Positions 8,618 through 18,315 of a stretch of DNA of 64,000 nucleotides are shown here, piece after piece; within the stretch, counting starts at the first letter, position 1; every line of letters begins with the position of its first letter. The stretch is taken from positions 1,302,001 to 1,366,000 of the forward strand of contig NZ_CP034157.1 of assembly GCF_003860565.1 (NCBI RefSeq), read 5' to 3'. The DNA is from Cloacibacterium normanense. Lineage in GTDB: Bacteria > Bacteroidota > Bacteroidia > Flavobacteriales > Weeksellaceae. Below the pieces are notes generated by a model. The model worked only from the letters and a program-made list of their open reading frames with translations. It did no database searches and was not told where the DNA came from. The position numbers and the translations under genes were made by a program.

Positions 8618-9706
8618 TTATTTTAAAGTAACTTTTGCACCGTTATACAATTTTCCTTGTGCTGAAATGATATATTGGTCATTTGCATTAAGACCTGATA
8701 AAATTTCTACTTGATCACCGAAAGTTTTACCCACTTTTACCCATCTTAGAACTGCGGTATTTTGTGAACTCACGGTGTACACTCCTGTTAATTGTCCGTT
8801 TTCTACAAATGCAGATTTAGGAATCATTACGCCATCCTGAAAATCTTGGTTTACATTTCCAGAATTTTTGAAAGGAAACTGAACATTCACAAACATCCCT
8901 GGTAATAAATCTTTAGAAGCAGGAACATTGACTTTCACTAAGTATTGTCCACCTGTATTTGTTGAAGATTTGCTGATTTCTGAAACCGTACCCGAAACTT
9001 CCTTATTGGTAGATTTTAAAGTTACTTTTACGGGCATTCCAGATTTTAAAAGGGTAATATTCTGTTCAGAAACTAAAACCTGGGCTTGTAAAGCTCCTGG
9101 AGATTCTATGGTTAACAAAGGCATTCCTGGACTTGCCATATCCCCTTGACTGGCATATTTCGCAGTAACCGTACCAGAAATAGGTGCCGTAACGTTGGTA
9201 TATCTGTACTGAGCGTTTACTTCGTTTTTCATTTGCTGCGCTGCTTGTAAACCTGCTTGAGCCATTTCGTAGCGCGCTCTCATATCATCTAATTCTTTTT
9301 GAGAAGCAGACTGATTTTTGTATAAATTTTGAAATCTTTCAAAATCTTTTTTCGCGATATTGTAGTTGGCTTGTGCTTGCGCTATTCCAGCAGAAGCTTG
9401 TCCGCCTTTTGCCTGAATATCTGTACTGTTGATGCTTACTAAAAGTTGACCCGCATTCACATATTGCCCTACTTCTGCGCGCATTGCAGTAATGTACCCC
9501 ATCATTCTGGTAGAAACATTTACCGAATTTTTAGCGACTAATTTTCCACTTGCTGTAGCATTAGAACCTACTGCGTTGGTGGCAGATTTATTTACGATAA
9601 CCGCGATTGGTTTGTCATTCAATTCTGCAGATTTTTTTTCGTCTGAAGAACAACTTGCAAGGAATACGCTTCCTAAAAATAATGCTGAATAAATATATTT
9701 TTTCAT
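8618..9706 (-). CDS. RND periplasmic adaptor (membrane fusion) lipoprotein
   Basis: This 362-residue adaptor links the inner-membrane pump to the TolC channel. It has a lipoprotein signal with lipobox LASC (Cys19). Next come a barrel-sandwich half beginning about residue 65, an alpha-hairpin of about 85 residues rich in Ala/Gln (GIAQAQANYNIAKKDFERF) and the returning lipoyl half with APISGTVTAKYASQGD. Beta-barrel and membrane-proximal domains follow, ending LYNGAKVTLK. It lies 77 bases upstream of the permease gene and 60 bases downstream of tolC in one leftward run. Confidence 0.9.
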   Translation of the reverse strand: MKKYIYSALFLGSVFLASCSSDEKKSAELNDKPIAVIVNKSATNAVGSNATASGKLVAKNSVNVSTRMMGYITAMRAEVGQYVNAGQLLVSINSTDIQAKGGQASAGIAQAQANYNIAKKDFERFQNLYKNQSASQKELDDMRARYEMAQAGLQAAQQMKNEVNAQYRYTNVTAPISGTVTAKYASQGDMASPGMPLLTIESPGALQAQVLVSEQNITLLKSGMPVKVTLKSTNKEVSGTVSEISKSSTNTGGQYLVKVNVPASKDLLPGMFVNVQFPFKNSGNVNQDFQDGVMIPKSAFVENGQLTGVYTVSSQNTAVLRWVKVGKTFGDQVEILSGLNANDQYIISAQGKLYNGAKVTLK

Positions 9707-9766
9707 AATGATTTATTTAAATTTAAAACACAGAGAAGCAGTGAACACACAGCGTTCACAGAGATT

Positions 9767-11074
9767 TTAATTTTTTAAAAATTTATAGTATTCTAAAGCG
9801 ACATTGTATTCAAAAATAGCTTGTTGATATTCCAAATCTTTTTGAGACATGGTGGTTTCACTCATTAATAAGTCTGAAGATTTCTCTAAACCTTGGTCGT
9901 ATCTGTTTTTACGAATTCTATACGCTTCTTTGCTTTGTTCCAGCGCTAGTTTAGAAAGGTTTACCTTGTTTTCTGCATCTTGAACTTGGCGATTTGCTTT
10001 ATTGAGTTCTAACTGACTTTGTTTATTGTATTGAGTGATTTCGGTTTGTGCTTTGGTGAGTTCTGCTTTGTATTTTTCCTGTTCAGATTTTGCTTTTAAT
10101 CCATCAAAAACATTCCAAGACAACTGAACTCCCGCCAAATAACCATTGGCACCAAACTGTGCGAATTTATTATCATACAATTCAAAACTTCCGAAAGCAT
10201 TTAATCTTGGCAAAAACTTGGCTTTGGTTGATTTAATCAGATAATCATATGCTTCTAGAGATTTTTGATACGCCTGTAAATCTTTTCTTTCCACATTTAG
10301 TGTAGCCGTATTTTCTAAAATCTGGTTTTGAAATTCTAATTTTTCACTAGGCTTAAAAACCTTATTGAAAGACTCTTCGTCTAATAAGAAATAAAGGTAA
10401 TCCGAAGCATTTTTTATGTTAGATTTTGCATAAGCGATTTGATTTTCAATTTCTTTTACGCGAACGTCTATGTACAACACTTCCGTTTTCTGAATCATTC
10501 CGTTTTTGAAATAATTGTCGATTACTTTTTTGTTAGCGAGCGTTGTAGTTTTAGCATTTTCAAGTGTTTCAAGCATTCTGTAGGCTAATTGCAGTTGCAT
10601 GTATGCTTTTTTGAACTCAAACTGAATGTATTCTTTGGTTCTTTCTGCTTTAATTTTTAAAACTTCAGATTTTACTTGTCCTGCTTTTTTAAGATACACT
10701 GCATCCATATTGATGATGGGTTGTTGCACCTCAATTTTAGTAGCGAAATTAGAAATTGCGTCTGGAGCATTTAATTTAGCTGGGTCAAAATCCATTTGCG
10801 TGATACGCTCTTGATTCAATTTAGAACCGAAAGCATACAAAGGATTATTGGTATTCGAAAAGGTGTAAGAAGCATTTACGTTGGGTAAATACATTGCTCT
10901 CGTTCCCAATAGTTCTGCTTGTGCTAATTTGGCTTCGTCATTAGCCAATTTCACTTGAAGATTTTGGTCTACCATTCTTTGTTCTAATTCTGCTCTAGAA
11001 ATTCTGATGGTATCTTGAGAGAAACCTTTCAGAACGAGCGAAAAAACAAAAACTACCGTTAAAAATTTTCTCAT
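9767..11074 (-). CDS. TolC-family outer-membrane efflux channel
   Basis: A 435-residue protein starting MRKFLTVVFVFSLVLKGFSQ, a Sec signal peptide cleaved near Ser-Gln. The mature protein has the two internally repeated halves of the OEP/TolC fold, each dominated by long amphipathic coiled-coil helices (KLANDEAKLAQAELLG; QSQLELNKANRQVQDAENKV), with a short beta-strand block in each half. ATG 11074 is chosen over 11101 because the added nine residues would spoil the signal peptide n-region. It is the first gene of the export operon proper, preceded by its own dyad-containing promoter. Confidence 0.88.
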   Translation of the reverse strand: MRKFLTVVFVFSLVLKGFSQDTIRISRAELEQRMVDQNLQVKLANDEAKLAQAELLGTRAMYLPNVNASYTFSNTNNPLYAFGSKLNQERITQMDFDPAKLNAPDAISNFATKIEVQQPIINMDAVYLKKAGQVKSEVLKIKAERTKEYIQFEFKKAYMQLQLAYRMLETLENAKTTTLANKKVIDNYFKNGMIQKTEVLYIDVRVKEIENQIAYAKSNIKNASDYLYFLLDEESFNKVFKPSEKLEFQNQILENTATLNVERKDLQAYQKSLEAYDYLIKSTKAKFLPRLNAFGSFELYDNKFAQFGANGYLAGVQLSWNVFDGLKAKSEQEKYKAELTKAQTEITQYNKQSQLELNKANRQVQDAENKVNLSKLALEQSKEAYRIRKNRYDQGLEKSSDLLMSETTMSQKDLEYQQAIFEYNVALEYYKFLKN

Positions 11075-11154
11075 TCTATTTAAATTTTTCTTTTTTGTCA
11101 TTTATTTTAATTATTGAAATCGAGAATTTTGATACACGTTCTCTATTTCTTTGG

Positions 11155-11198
11155 CAAAAATATAGGTGAGAAAAATCTTGTGCAGTAACTTATGTTAC
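11155..11198 (-). promoter_or_regulatory. tolC-operon promoter with Crp/Fnr-type dyad
   Basis: On the minus strand, TATTTTTG (11155-11162) fits the -7 consensus TAnnTTTG. Upstream, GTAAC-TTAT-GTTAC (11185-11198) is a perfect 5+5 dyad with a four-base spacer, as in Crp/Fnr-family sites. The dyad centre (11191.5) is 36.5 bases upstream of the last G of the -7 box, which puts it near -41.5, the class II activator position. Confidence 0.6.
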
Positions 11199-11228
11199 AT
11201 TCAGAAAATTCTTTTGTTAGAAAGAAAA

Positions 11229-11253
11229 AAACGCCAGAAAAATTCTGACGTTT
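11229..11253 (-). terminator. terminator of the rhodanese gene
   Basis: AAACGcCAGAA pairs with TTCTGaCGTTT around a three-base loop and is followed on the minus strand by a T run. It separates the rhodanese transcript from the tolC operon, explaining why each has its own dyad promoter. Confidence 0.65.
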
Positions 11254-11274
11254 CAAAAGGTAATTTTCGATATT

Positions 11275-11640
11275 TCAATTTAAACATTCTCCAGTTATAG
11301 AAAGGGAATGGGAAATTATTTCTGGTGGATTTCCAAGAAGAGGTAAATTATTTTGTTGCCATTTCACCAAACCACCTTCTAAATAGTAAATCTGGTTAAA
11401 GTCTCTGTCTTCCAAATATTTGGCAACACTTTTACTTCTGACACTGTTGTTACAAACCAAAACGATTTTTTTATCTGCATCAAAATTTGTCAATTGTTCT
11501 TCTATCTCGCTGAAAGGAATATTTTCTACGATAGGAAGATTTATTTTATACAATTCAAATTCATAGCGTTCTCTAACGTCTACCAACTGAATGGTATCGT
11601 TTATCATCGTTTGAAAGGTATTCGGACAAATGCTTTTCAT
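11275..11640 (-). CDS. single-domain rhodanese-like protein
   Basis: A 121-residue single-domain sulfurtransferase. The active-site loop is VCNNSVRSKS, with the catalytic Cys followed by Arg five positions later. Upstream is the LVDVRERYEFELYKI segment (DVRE) of the CdsH motif, and the C-terminal YLEGGLVKW is typical. It carries sulfane sulfur, or acts in redox and cyanide/sulfide detoxification. The start at 11640 is chosen over 11652. It has a dyad promoter upstream and a terminator downstream, yet the identical operator geometry at tolC suggests joint control with the pump. Confidence 0.85.
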   Translation of the reverse strand: MKSICPNTFQTMINDTIQLVDVRERYEFELYKINLPIVENIPFSEIEEQLTNFDADKKIVLVCNNSVRSKSVAKYLEDRDFNQIYYLEGGLVKWQQNNLPLLGNPPEIISHSLSITGECLN

Positions 11641-11693
11641 AGAAATTCTCAATTTATTGGGTTAAAAAAGACTCTGTTTATCTTTATTGAATG

Positions 11694-11740
11694 CAAAATT
11701 GAATTTTTCTGAAAAACCGCTTTGTAACCAATGTTACAAA
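11694..11740 (-). promoter_or_regulatory. rhodanese promoter with Crp/Fnr-type dyad
   Basis: TTTGTAAC-CAAT-GTTACAAA (11721-11740) is a perfect eight-base dyad with a four-base spacer. The minus-strand -7-like box CAATTTTG (11694-11701) departs from TAnnTTTG by one base. The distance from dyad centre to the last G is 36.5 bases, exactly as at the tolC promoter. Confidence 0.6.
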
Positions 11741-11794
11741 CATCAAGAGAATTGATAATATCTATTTAAAGATAAAATTTTAATAGAAATTATG

Positions 11795-12838
11795 CTAAAA
11801 CAAAATAGCGCCTTCTAATTCTAGGAGTTTTTGTTTTCGCCAAATTCCACCGCCATAACCTATAAGATTTCCATCACTGCCAATCACTCTGTGACAAGGA
11901 ACCAAGATGGAAATTTTATTCATTCCATTGGCATTTGCCACTGCTCTCACTTTTTTGCTATCTCCCAAAATTTCAGATTGTTTCGCATAGCTCCAAGTTT
12001 CACCAAAAGGAATTTTCATCAAGATTTCCCAAACTGATTTCTGAAAATCTGAACCCACAAAATGTAGCGGAACGGTAAATTCTTTTCTTTTTCCTTCAAA
12101 ATATTCGGTAAGTTGTTCTTCTAAAATTTTAAAATGAGAGTTTTCTCCTTGAATAATATTGGCATTTAAGGATTTAGAGAGGTGTTTCAGTTCGGTTTCC
12201 AGCATTTTTCTGTCTGTAAATTCTAGCATACAAATTCCTTCATCCGTTGCAGCAGCATACATGGTTCCGAGTGGTGTTTCGATGCGTTTTAAATCAATTA
12301 CTTTCTGATTTTTAGAATTTTTAGGAGACACTCCGAAAACATTATTAAAACTTTCGGTAAAACCGCTTAAACTTTCGTAGCCACTTTCTAGAGCGGTTTC
12401 CGTTACGGTTTCTCCTTGTTGAATTTTCTTAAATGCAGAATTAATTCTGAACATTCTTTGATACGCCTGAAACGTAATTCCGTGATTTTTCAGAAACCAA
12501 CGTCTCATGGTTGCAGGTTCTATTCCGCGTTTTACCAAGTCGTAATCTTTGAACTTCAAAGAAGGATTTTCTGCTAATTCTGTGATGATTTCCTGAATAT
12601 ATTTCGGAGTTTCATTCAGTTTTTCTAATGGTTTACAAACCTTACAAGGGCGATATCCTTTCAGAATCGCATCTTTAGTATTGCTGAAAAATTCTACATT
12701 TTCGGGTTTTGGTTTTCGGGCGGTACAAGTTGGTCTACAGAAAATTCCCGTAGTTTTTACGCCCATCCAAAAAACGCCTTCGAAACTTGCATCTTTATTG
12801 AAAGAAGCATTATACATGATATCGTTAGGTAAGTTCAT
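11795..12838 (-). CDS. ada: bifunctional Ada: DNA methyl repair and transcription regulator
   Basis: This 347-residue protein has the complete Ada layout. The N-terminal Ada zinc domain carries Cys34/Cys38 (GIFCRPTC) and the CKVCKPL pair, which receives methyl from phosphotriesters. An AraC-type helix-turn-helix follows at about 85-165, and then a C-terminal O6-methylguanine methyltransferase with the suicide-Cys motif PCHRVIGSDG. Methylation would turn it into an activator of its own gene. Two tandem CTTTGwCAAAG dyads lie 42-75 bases upstream. No alkB or alkA is next to it. Confidence 0.92.
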   Translation of the reverse strand: MNLPNDIMYNASFNKDASFEGVFWMGVKTTGIFCRPTCTARKPKPENVEFFSNTKDAILKGYRPCKVCKPLEKLNETPKYIQEIITELAENPSLKFKDYDLVKRGIEPATMRRWFLKNHGITFQAYQRMFRINSAFKKIQQGETVTETALESGYESLSGFTESFNNVFGVSPKNSKNQKVIDLKRIETPLGTMYAAATDEGICMLEFTDRKMLETELKHLSKSLNANIIQGENSHFKILEEQLTEYFEGKRKEFTVPLHFVGSDFQKSVWEILMKIPFGETWSYAKQSEILGDSKKVRAVANANGMNKISILVPCHRVIGSDGNLIGYGGGIWRKQKLLELEGAILF

Positions 12839-13071
12839 AAATGATGATTGATATATGATGATTGAAAAAAGATATGATAAACTTTGTCAAAGATTTTAAA
12901 ACTTTGACAAAGTAATGCAAATGTAAATTTTTAGGAATGGATAATACAACCGAAAAATGAACAAGTATTTTTGATTTTAGATTTTAGATGTGAGATTTTA
13001 GATGTGAGATGTTGGATGGGACTCTTCGACTACCGCTCAGAGTGACAATTATTTAAAATTCTGTTGTTTTT
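12839..13071. other. intergenic with degenerate repeats, upstream of ada
   Basis: Upstream of ada come ATGATGATTGATATATGATG-type runs, the double dyad described separately, then TTTAGATGTGAGATTTTAGAT-like low-complexity direct repeats ending near an ACTCTTCGACTACCGCTCAG segment. No ORF is supported. Comparable degenerate GATGTGAGATG/CATCCTGCATC runs occur at several other gaps in this window. Confidence 0.4.
12881..12913. promoter_or_regulatory. double dyad upstream of ada
   Basis: ACTTTGTCAAAG (12881-12892) and CTTTGACAAAGT (12902-12913) form a perfect 12-base inverted repeat. Each arm is itself a CTTTG-N-CAAAG dyad, so it can also be read as two operator copies about 20 bases apart. It could be an operator for ada or a terminator-like hairpin; no T tract follows on the minus strand. 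Confidence 0.45.
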
Positions 13072-13230
13072 GCGCGAGGGCGAAGTGTATTGTTGGAGCT
13101 CTTTTTAATTTTTTAGAAAAAAATTAAAAAAGCGACTACACGAAGACCGAACTTTTTTCGGCGGATGAAAAAACGCTTTTAGAAAAATTTCTAAAAGCGT
13201 TTTTAGCGTTGGCAAAAAAAGGACGCGCCC
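13072..13230. repeat. structured intergenic element, copy 1
   Basis: A 159-base block with layered pairing: GGGCG (13078-13082) with CGCCC (13226-13230), GTGTA (13085-13089) with TACAC (13137-13141), and a T/A-rich inner hairpin between GAGCTC (13096-13101) and AAAAAAGCGA. These are followed by a CCGAA/TTCGG hairpin and an AAAAACGCTTTTAGAAA / TTTCTAAAAGCGTTTTT hairpin. The blocks TTGTT-GAGCTCTTTTT, AAAAAAGCGA and CACGAAGAC recur at 35.1 kb. It lies between ada and the end of the DUF2911 gene. Confidence 0.65.
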
Positions 13231-13235
13231 AAAAA

Positions 13236-13850
13236 TTACTTTTTCGGTTCGTTTTTCTTTTTGATATCGCTTTCTATTTTTTTAATGGCTTTTAAATTAT
13301 CAATAATCTGTAGCGTTTCTTCTACATTCAGAATTTCTACCGGAACATCTGCTCTGGTTTTGTCCCACTCGAAAACTAAATTTAATTTTTCGTCTGTAAT
13401 ATCTTCGAAATTAATGGTAAAACGTTCCATTTTTTCGTTCATCATTTTTACAGGAACGATAGTGGTTGCTACATCTTCTTTTGCATCATAGGTATAAGCC
13501 CCCCAATTGTTAACCCCTCTGTTTAAAATGATTTTCCATTCTTTTTCTTGAGGAACTACATACAAAGCGTAGGTTCCTTTTTTCACTTTTTGACCGCCAA
13601 AAAGCACTTCTTGACCAAAAGTAATTCTGGTGGCTTCATTGGCTCCAGCTCTCCATACTTGACCGAAAGGAACCAATTCTCCGAAGATTTTTCTTCCTTT
13701 TACCGCTGGTCTACCATATTCTATAGAAATTTTGGTCACCGAAAATTGCTGTTCTACGGTTTGTCTTGGACTAACTGCTGGAATGTTATATTGCTGAGCA
13801 AAAGCGTGTACACTTACTGCCAATGCTAAAGAAAATATCAGTTTTTTCAT
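13236..13850 (-). CDS. DUF2911 family secreted protein
   Basis: A 204-residue protein with a cleavable signal peptide (MKKLIFSLALAVSVHAFAQQ). The DUF2911 core follows: PRQTVEQQFSVTKISIEYGRPAVKGRKIFG, the WRAGANEATRI motif and VKKGTYALYVVPQEKEWKIILN, a compact beta-rich domain common in Bacteroidetes. The biochemical role of the family is not established. A Lys-rich C-terminal tail (KKIESDIKKKNEPKK) follows. It is a single-gene unit upstream of the structured repeat, and the carB terminator (13917-13948) separates it from the pyrimidine operon. Confidence 0.85.
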   Translation of the reverse strand: MKKLIFSLALAVSVHAFAQQYNIPAVSPRQTVEQQFSVTKISIEYGRPAVKGRKIFGELVPFGQVWRAGANEATRITFGQEVLFGGQKVKKGTYALYVVPQEKEWKIILNRGVNNWGAYTYDAKEDVATTIVPVKMMNEKMERFTINFEDITDEKLNLVFEWDKTRADVPVEILNVEETLQIIDNLKAIKKIESDIKKKNEPKK

Positions 13851-13916
13851 ATTTTTTATTTTTAATTTTTGATAAAGATAAAAAAAATAGTTAATGATAA
13901 AATAGAATATAAAAAA

Positions 13917-13948
13917 AATCCTTTAAGGTTTTGAAACCTTAAAGGATT
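13917..13948 (-). terminator. terminator of pyrB-carA-carB
   Basis: A 15-base-pair perfect stem, AATCCTTTAAGGTTT with AAACCTTAAAGGATT, is followed on the minus strand by six or more T. It lies about 20 bases past the carB stop and ends the pyrimidine operon. Confidence 0.88.
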
Positions 13949-13968
13949 GCTATTTCTAGAGAAAATTT

Positions 13969-16900
13969 TTACATTTTTTCCATTTTGAAAGTCATGCTTT
14001 CGATAACTTTGAGCATTGCTTCTACAGTATCCATACTGGTAAGACAAGGAACGCCATTTTCTACCGAAGTTCTACGGATTAAGAACCCGTCATTCATCGA
14101 TTGTTTTCCTTTAGTAGTGGTATTCACTACATATTGTACTTTTCCTTTTTGGATTAAACTGATTAAGTTCTCTGTTTCTTCTTCTATTTTATACCCAATT
14201 TTGGTTGGGATATTGAGTTCGTTAAAATATCTAGAAGTTCCTCTGGTTGCCCAAATTTTGAAACCTATATCGTAGAATCTTTTCGCTAATCTTGCTGCTT
14301 CTGGCTTATTCACATCATCTATGGTAAATAAGATAGAACCGTGTAAAGGAACTTTTCTACCTGCACCGATTAAACCTTTGTACAAGGCTTTTTCTAGCGT
14401 AGAATCTTTGCCCATTACTTCTCCTGTAGATTTCATTTCTGGTCCCAGTGTTACATCTACTCTTGTCAATTTACTGAACGAGAATACTGGTACTTTTACA
14501 AAAATTCCTTCTTTATTTGGAACCAATCCATCTTTGTAACCTAAATCTTTCAGATTTGCTCCGAGAATTGCTTTGGTCGCTAAATTCGCCATTGGAACTT
14601 CTGTAATTTTTGACAAGAAAGGAACGGTTCTCGATGAACGCGGATTTACCTCAATCACGTAGACATTTCCATCAGAAATTACATACTGAATATTCATTAA
14701 ACCTACTACTTTCAACCCTTTTGCTAAACGTTTGGTATAATCTTCTAGTGTTGCAATCTGGTCTGGAGTAAGCGTTTGTGGAGGATATACTGCAATAGAA
14801 TCTCCTGAGTGAACTCCCGCTCTTTCGATGTGTTCCATAATTCCTGGAATTACGGTAGTTTCGCCATCACAAATCGCGTCTACTTCTACTTCTTTTCCGG
14901 TAAGATAACGGTCTACTAAAACTGGGTGTTCTGGACTTGCATCTACCGCATGTTCCATGTAATGGTCTAGTTCTGCATCGTTGTATACGATTTCCATGGC
15001 TCTTCCTCCCAGAACGTAACTTGGTCTCACTAAAACTGGGAATCCAATTTCATTGGCAATTTTAATTGCTTCTTCTTTAGAGAAACACGTTTTACCAAGA
15101 GGTTGTGGAATGCCTAATTCCTGCAGTGCATGTTCGAATTTATCTCTGTTTTCGGCTCTGTCTAAATCTTCTAGAGAAGTTCCCAGAATTTCTACACCAT
15201 GAGCTGCTAATTTATCAGCAAGGTTAATCGCGGTTTGTCCACCAAACTGTACAATCACTCCTTTTGGTTTTTCGAGTTCTATGATGTTCATTACATCTTC
15301 CTCTGTTAAAGGCTCGAAATATAGCTTATCCGAAATCGAGAAATCTGTAGAAACTGTTTCTGGATTGTTATTGATGATAATCGCTTCGTAACCCATTTGT
15401 TTGATTGCCCAAACTGAGTGAACGGTAGCGTAATCAAATTCTACCCCTTGACCAATTCTGATAGGACCAGAACCTAAAACGATGATTTTTTCTTTATCCG
15501 AAGGAATGCTCTCGTTTTCTTCTTCATACGTTCCGTAGAAATAAGGAGTAGCAGATTCAAATTCTGCGGCGCAAGTATCTACCATTTTGTAAACTGGCAT
15601 TACTCCGTTTTCTTTTCTGAACTTGAAGATTTCTCTGTGGTCTGTTTCCCAAAGATGTGCGATATTAATATCTGAGAAGCCTAATCTTTTCGCTTCCAGT
15701 AATATTTCTTTGTTAAATTTATTTTCCGCAATGGTTTTTTCAAAATCAATCAGTTTTTTGAATTTCCAAACGAAGAATTTATCTATTTTACTCCATTCTA
15801 CGATGGTTTCCCAATCATAACCTCTTCTTAAAGCTTCGCCGATGATGAATAATCTTTCGTCATCACACACTCTAATTCTGCGTTCGATATCTTCGTCTGT
15901 TAAGGCAAGTGCAGGTTTGGTTTTTAATCCTAAATGTTGCAATCCCGTTTCTAAAGAACGAATCGCTTTCATTAATGATTCTTCAAAACTTCTACCAATC
16001 GCCATTACTTCACCTGTAGCTTTCATTTGGGTAGAAAGTCTTCTGTCAGCTGTTTCGAATTTATCAAATGGGAATCTAGGAATTTTAGTTACCACATAAT
16101 CCAGAGCAGGCTCGAAACAAGCATAAGTTTTTCCTGTAACTGGATTAAGCATTTCGTCTAAAGTTAGTCCTACTGCAATTTTAGCCGCTAATTTCGCAAT
16201 TGGATAACCTGTTGCTTTACTTGCTAAAGCCGAACTTCTAGAAACTCTAGGATTTACTTCGATAATATAATAGTTGAAAGAATGAGGGTCTAAAGCCAAC
16301 TGTACGTTACAACCTCCTTCTATTCCGAGAGCTCTAATAATTTTAAGTGAAGCATTTCTGAGCATCTGATATTCTCTGTCAGAAAGCGTTTGCGAAGGCG
16401 CAACTACGATAGAATCTCCAGTGTGAACACCTACTGGATCTATGTTTTCCATGTTACAAACCACGATAGCATTATCGTTTTTGTCACGCATTACTTCGTA
16501 TTCTATTTCTTTAAACCCTGCAATTGATTTTTCAATTAAACATTGAGTCACTGGAGAATATTTCAGTCCAAGTTCTGCAATTTCTGTCAGTTGGTATTCA
16601 TCATAAGCAATTCCACCGCCTGTTCCACCCATGGTAAAAGCAGGACGAACAATTACTGGATAACCAATTTTTTCTGCAAAAGCTAATGCGCCTTCTACTG
16701 TATTTACAATATCAGAATCTGGAACCGGCTCGTTTAATTCTCTCATTAATTCACGGAACAAATCTCTGTCTTCTGCTCTATTAATCGCAGAAAGTTTAGT
16801 TCCTAGAACTTCTACTCCACATTCTTCTAAAATTCCAGAATTTTGTAATTCTACTGCCATGTTCAATCCTGTTTGTCCACCCAAAGTTGGCAAAAGTGCA

Positions 16901-17148
16901 TCTGGACGCTCTTTTCTAATGATATGACTTACAAATGGAAGAGAAATAGGCTCTATATATACTTTGTCTGCAATTTCTACATCGGTCATGATGGTTGCAG
17001 GATTAGAATTGATGAGGATTACTCTGTACCCTTCTTCTTTTAATGCAAGGCAAGCTTGAGTTCCTGCATAGTCAAATTCTGCAGCTTGCCCGATGATAAT
17101 TGGGCCGCTTCCTATTACTAAAATGGTTTTAATATCTGTTCTTTTCAT
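13969..17148 (-). CDS. carB: carbamoyl-phosphate synthase large subunit
   Basis: At 1059 residues this is a full-length CarB. It makes carbamoyl phosphate from bicarbonate, ATP and glutamine-derived ammonia, for pyrimidine and arginine synthesis. The first ATP-grasp half opens with [24 protein letters not shown] and the second, from about residue 550, with [20 protein letters not shown]. Both halves have the E-V-N-P-R metal-binding motif. The C-terminal ~130 residues form the MGS-like allosteric domain, which binds UMP or ornithine in the family. It follows carA by 26 bases and is the last gene of the operon. Confidence 0.96.
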   Translation of the reverse strand: MKRTDIKTILVIGSGPIIIGQAAEFDYAGTQACLALKEEGYRVILINSNPATIMTDVEIADKVYIEPISLPFVSHIIRKERPDALLPTLGGQTGLNMAVELQNSGILEECGVEVLGTKLSAINRAEDRDLFRELMRELNEPVPDSDIVNTVEGALAFAEKIGYPVIVRPAFTMGGTGGGIAYDEYQLTEIAELGLKYSPVTQCLIEKSIAGFKEIEYEVMRDKNDNAIVVCNMENIDPVGVHTGDSIVVAPSQTLSDREYQMLRNASLKIIRALGIEGGCNVQLALDPHSFNYYIIEVNPRVSRSSALASKATGYPIAKLAAKIAVGLTLDEMLNPVTGKTYACFEPALDYVVTKIPRFPFDKFETADRRLSTQMKATGEVMAIGRSFEESLMKAIRSLETGLQHLGLKTKPALALTDEDIERRIRVCDDERLFIIGEALRRGYDWETIVEWSKIDKFFVWKFKKLIDFEKTIAENKFNKEILLEAKRLGFSDINIAHLWETDHREIFKFRKENGVMPVYKMVDTCAAEFESATPYFYGTYEEENESIPSDKEKIIVLGSGPIRIGQGVEFDYATVHSVWAIKQMGYEAIIINNNPETVSTDFSISDKLYFEPLTEEDVMNIIELEKPKGVIVQFGGQTAINLADKLAAHGVEILGTSLEDLDRAENRDKFEHALQELGIPQPLGKTCFSKEEAIKIANEIGFPVLVRPSYVLGGRAMEIVYNDAELDHYMEHAVDASPEHPVLVDRYLTGKEVEVDAICDGETTVIPGIMEHIERAGVHSGDSIAVYPPQTLTPDQIATLEDYTKRLAKGLKVVGLMNIQYVISDGNVYVIEVNPRSSRTVPFLSKITEVPMANLATKAILGANLKDLGYKDGLVPNKEGIFVKVPVFSFSKLTRVDVTLGPEMKSTGEVMGKDSTLEKALYKGLIGAGRKVPLHGSILFTIDDVNKPEAARLAKRFYDIGFKIWATRGTSRYFNELNIPTKIGYKIEEETENLISLIQKGKVQYVVNTTTKGKQSMNDGFLIRRTSVENGVPCLTSMDTVEAMLKVIESMTFKMEKM

Positions 17149-17174
17149 TTTTTCTTTTTACAAATTTTTAGTAA

Positions 17175-18254
17175 TTAGTTCTTATTTTTAAACTCTTCCA
17201 TCATTTCCACAAATTCATCAAAAAGATAATTGGCATCTTCTGGACCTGGACTTGCTTCTGGATGATATTGTACCGAAAAACATGGATATTTCTTATGACG
17301 AACTCCTTCGTTTGTTTTATCATTCAGAGCGATGTGTGTAACTTCTAAATCGGTATTTTCTAGAGATTCTTCGTCTATTGCATAACCGTGATTCTGAGAA
17401 GTAATCGCTACTTTACCAGTTTTTAAATCTAGAACAGGGTGATTTCCACCTCTGTGTCCGAATTTTAATTTATAGGTTTTTGCTCCACAAGCCAAACCAA
17501 TTAACTGATGACCTAAACAAATTCCGAAGATTGGAACTTTACCCAGTAAACCATTGATTAATTCTGAAGCCCCTTTTACATCTTGTGGATCACCAGGACC
17601 GTTAGAAAGCATTACTCCATCTGGATTCATTAATAGAATCTCATCCGCAGTAGTATCTTGAGACACCACGATAATGTCGCAATCTCTCTGAGAAAGTTCT
17701 CTGATGATGCCTAATTTAGAACCAAAATCTACTAAAACCACTTTGAAACCTCTTCCTGGACTTGCATAAGGCGTTTTGGTAGAAACTTGCTCCACTTGAT
17801 TGGTTGGGAAATTTTTAGATTTCAGTTCAGCAATTACTGCTGTTTCATCTGCATTTTCATCTACAATTTTCCCTTTTAAAACCCCGTGATTTCTGATAAT
17901 TCTGGTCAGTTTTCTGGTATCAATCCCTGAAATTCCTGATAGCTTTTTTTTGGCAAAAAATTCATCTAAAGACAATTGACTTCTAAAATTAGAAGGAAAA
18001 TCACACAATTCCCTCACGATTAAGCCTTTGATTGCGGGCTCAATACTTTCGAAATCATCTCTATTAATTCCGTAATTACCAATTAATGGATAAGTCATGG
18101 TTACAATTTGACCGCAATATGAAGGGTCTGAAATAAGTTCTTGATAACCAGTCATCCCGGTATTGAACACCACTTCTCCTTCAGTATCGGTATTTGCACC
18201 AAAACCTTGTCCGTGAAAAACTTCACCTGATTCTAAAATTAATTTCTTTTTCAT
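17175..18254 (-). CDS. carA: carbamoyl-phosphate synthase small (glutaminase) subunit
   Basis: This 359-residue class I amidotransferase subunit supplies ammonia to CarB. The N-terminal CPSase_sm domain ([28 protein letters not shown]) covers about 1-150. The GATase domain has nucleophile Cys246 in [11 protein letters not shown] and the His/Glu pair in [11 protein letters not shown] near the C-terminus. It lies between pyrB (61-base gap) and carB and is co-transcribed with both. Confidence 0.96.
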   Translation of the reverse strand: MKKKLILESGEVFHGQGFGANTDTEGEVVFNTGMTGYQELISDPSYCGQIVTMTYPLIGNYGINRDDFESIEPAIKGLIVRELCDFPSNFRSQLSLDEFFAKKKLSGISGIDTRKLTRIIRNHGVLKGKIVDENADETAVIAELKSKNFPTNQVEQVSTKTPYASPGRGFKVVLVDFGSKLGIIRELSQRDCDIIVVSQDTTADEILLMNPDGVMLSNGPGDPQDVKGASELINGLLGKVPIFGICLGHQLIGLACGAKTYKLKFGHRGGNHPVLDLKTGKVAITSQNHGYAIDEESLENTDLEVTHIALNDKTNEGVRHKKYPCFSVQYHPEASPGPEDANYLFDEFVEMMEEFKNKN

Positions 18255-18315
18255 TCCTTTTTAATAGATTTCCAGAGCAGTATTACTCTGACTTTTCACT
18301 TTTATCTGTATTAAT

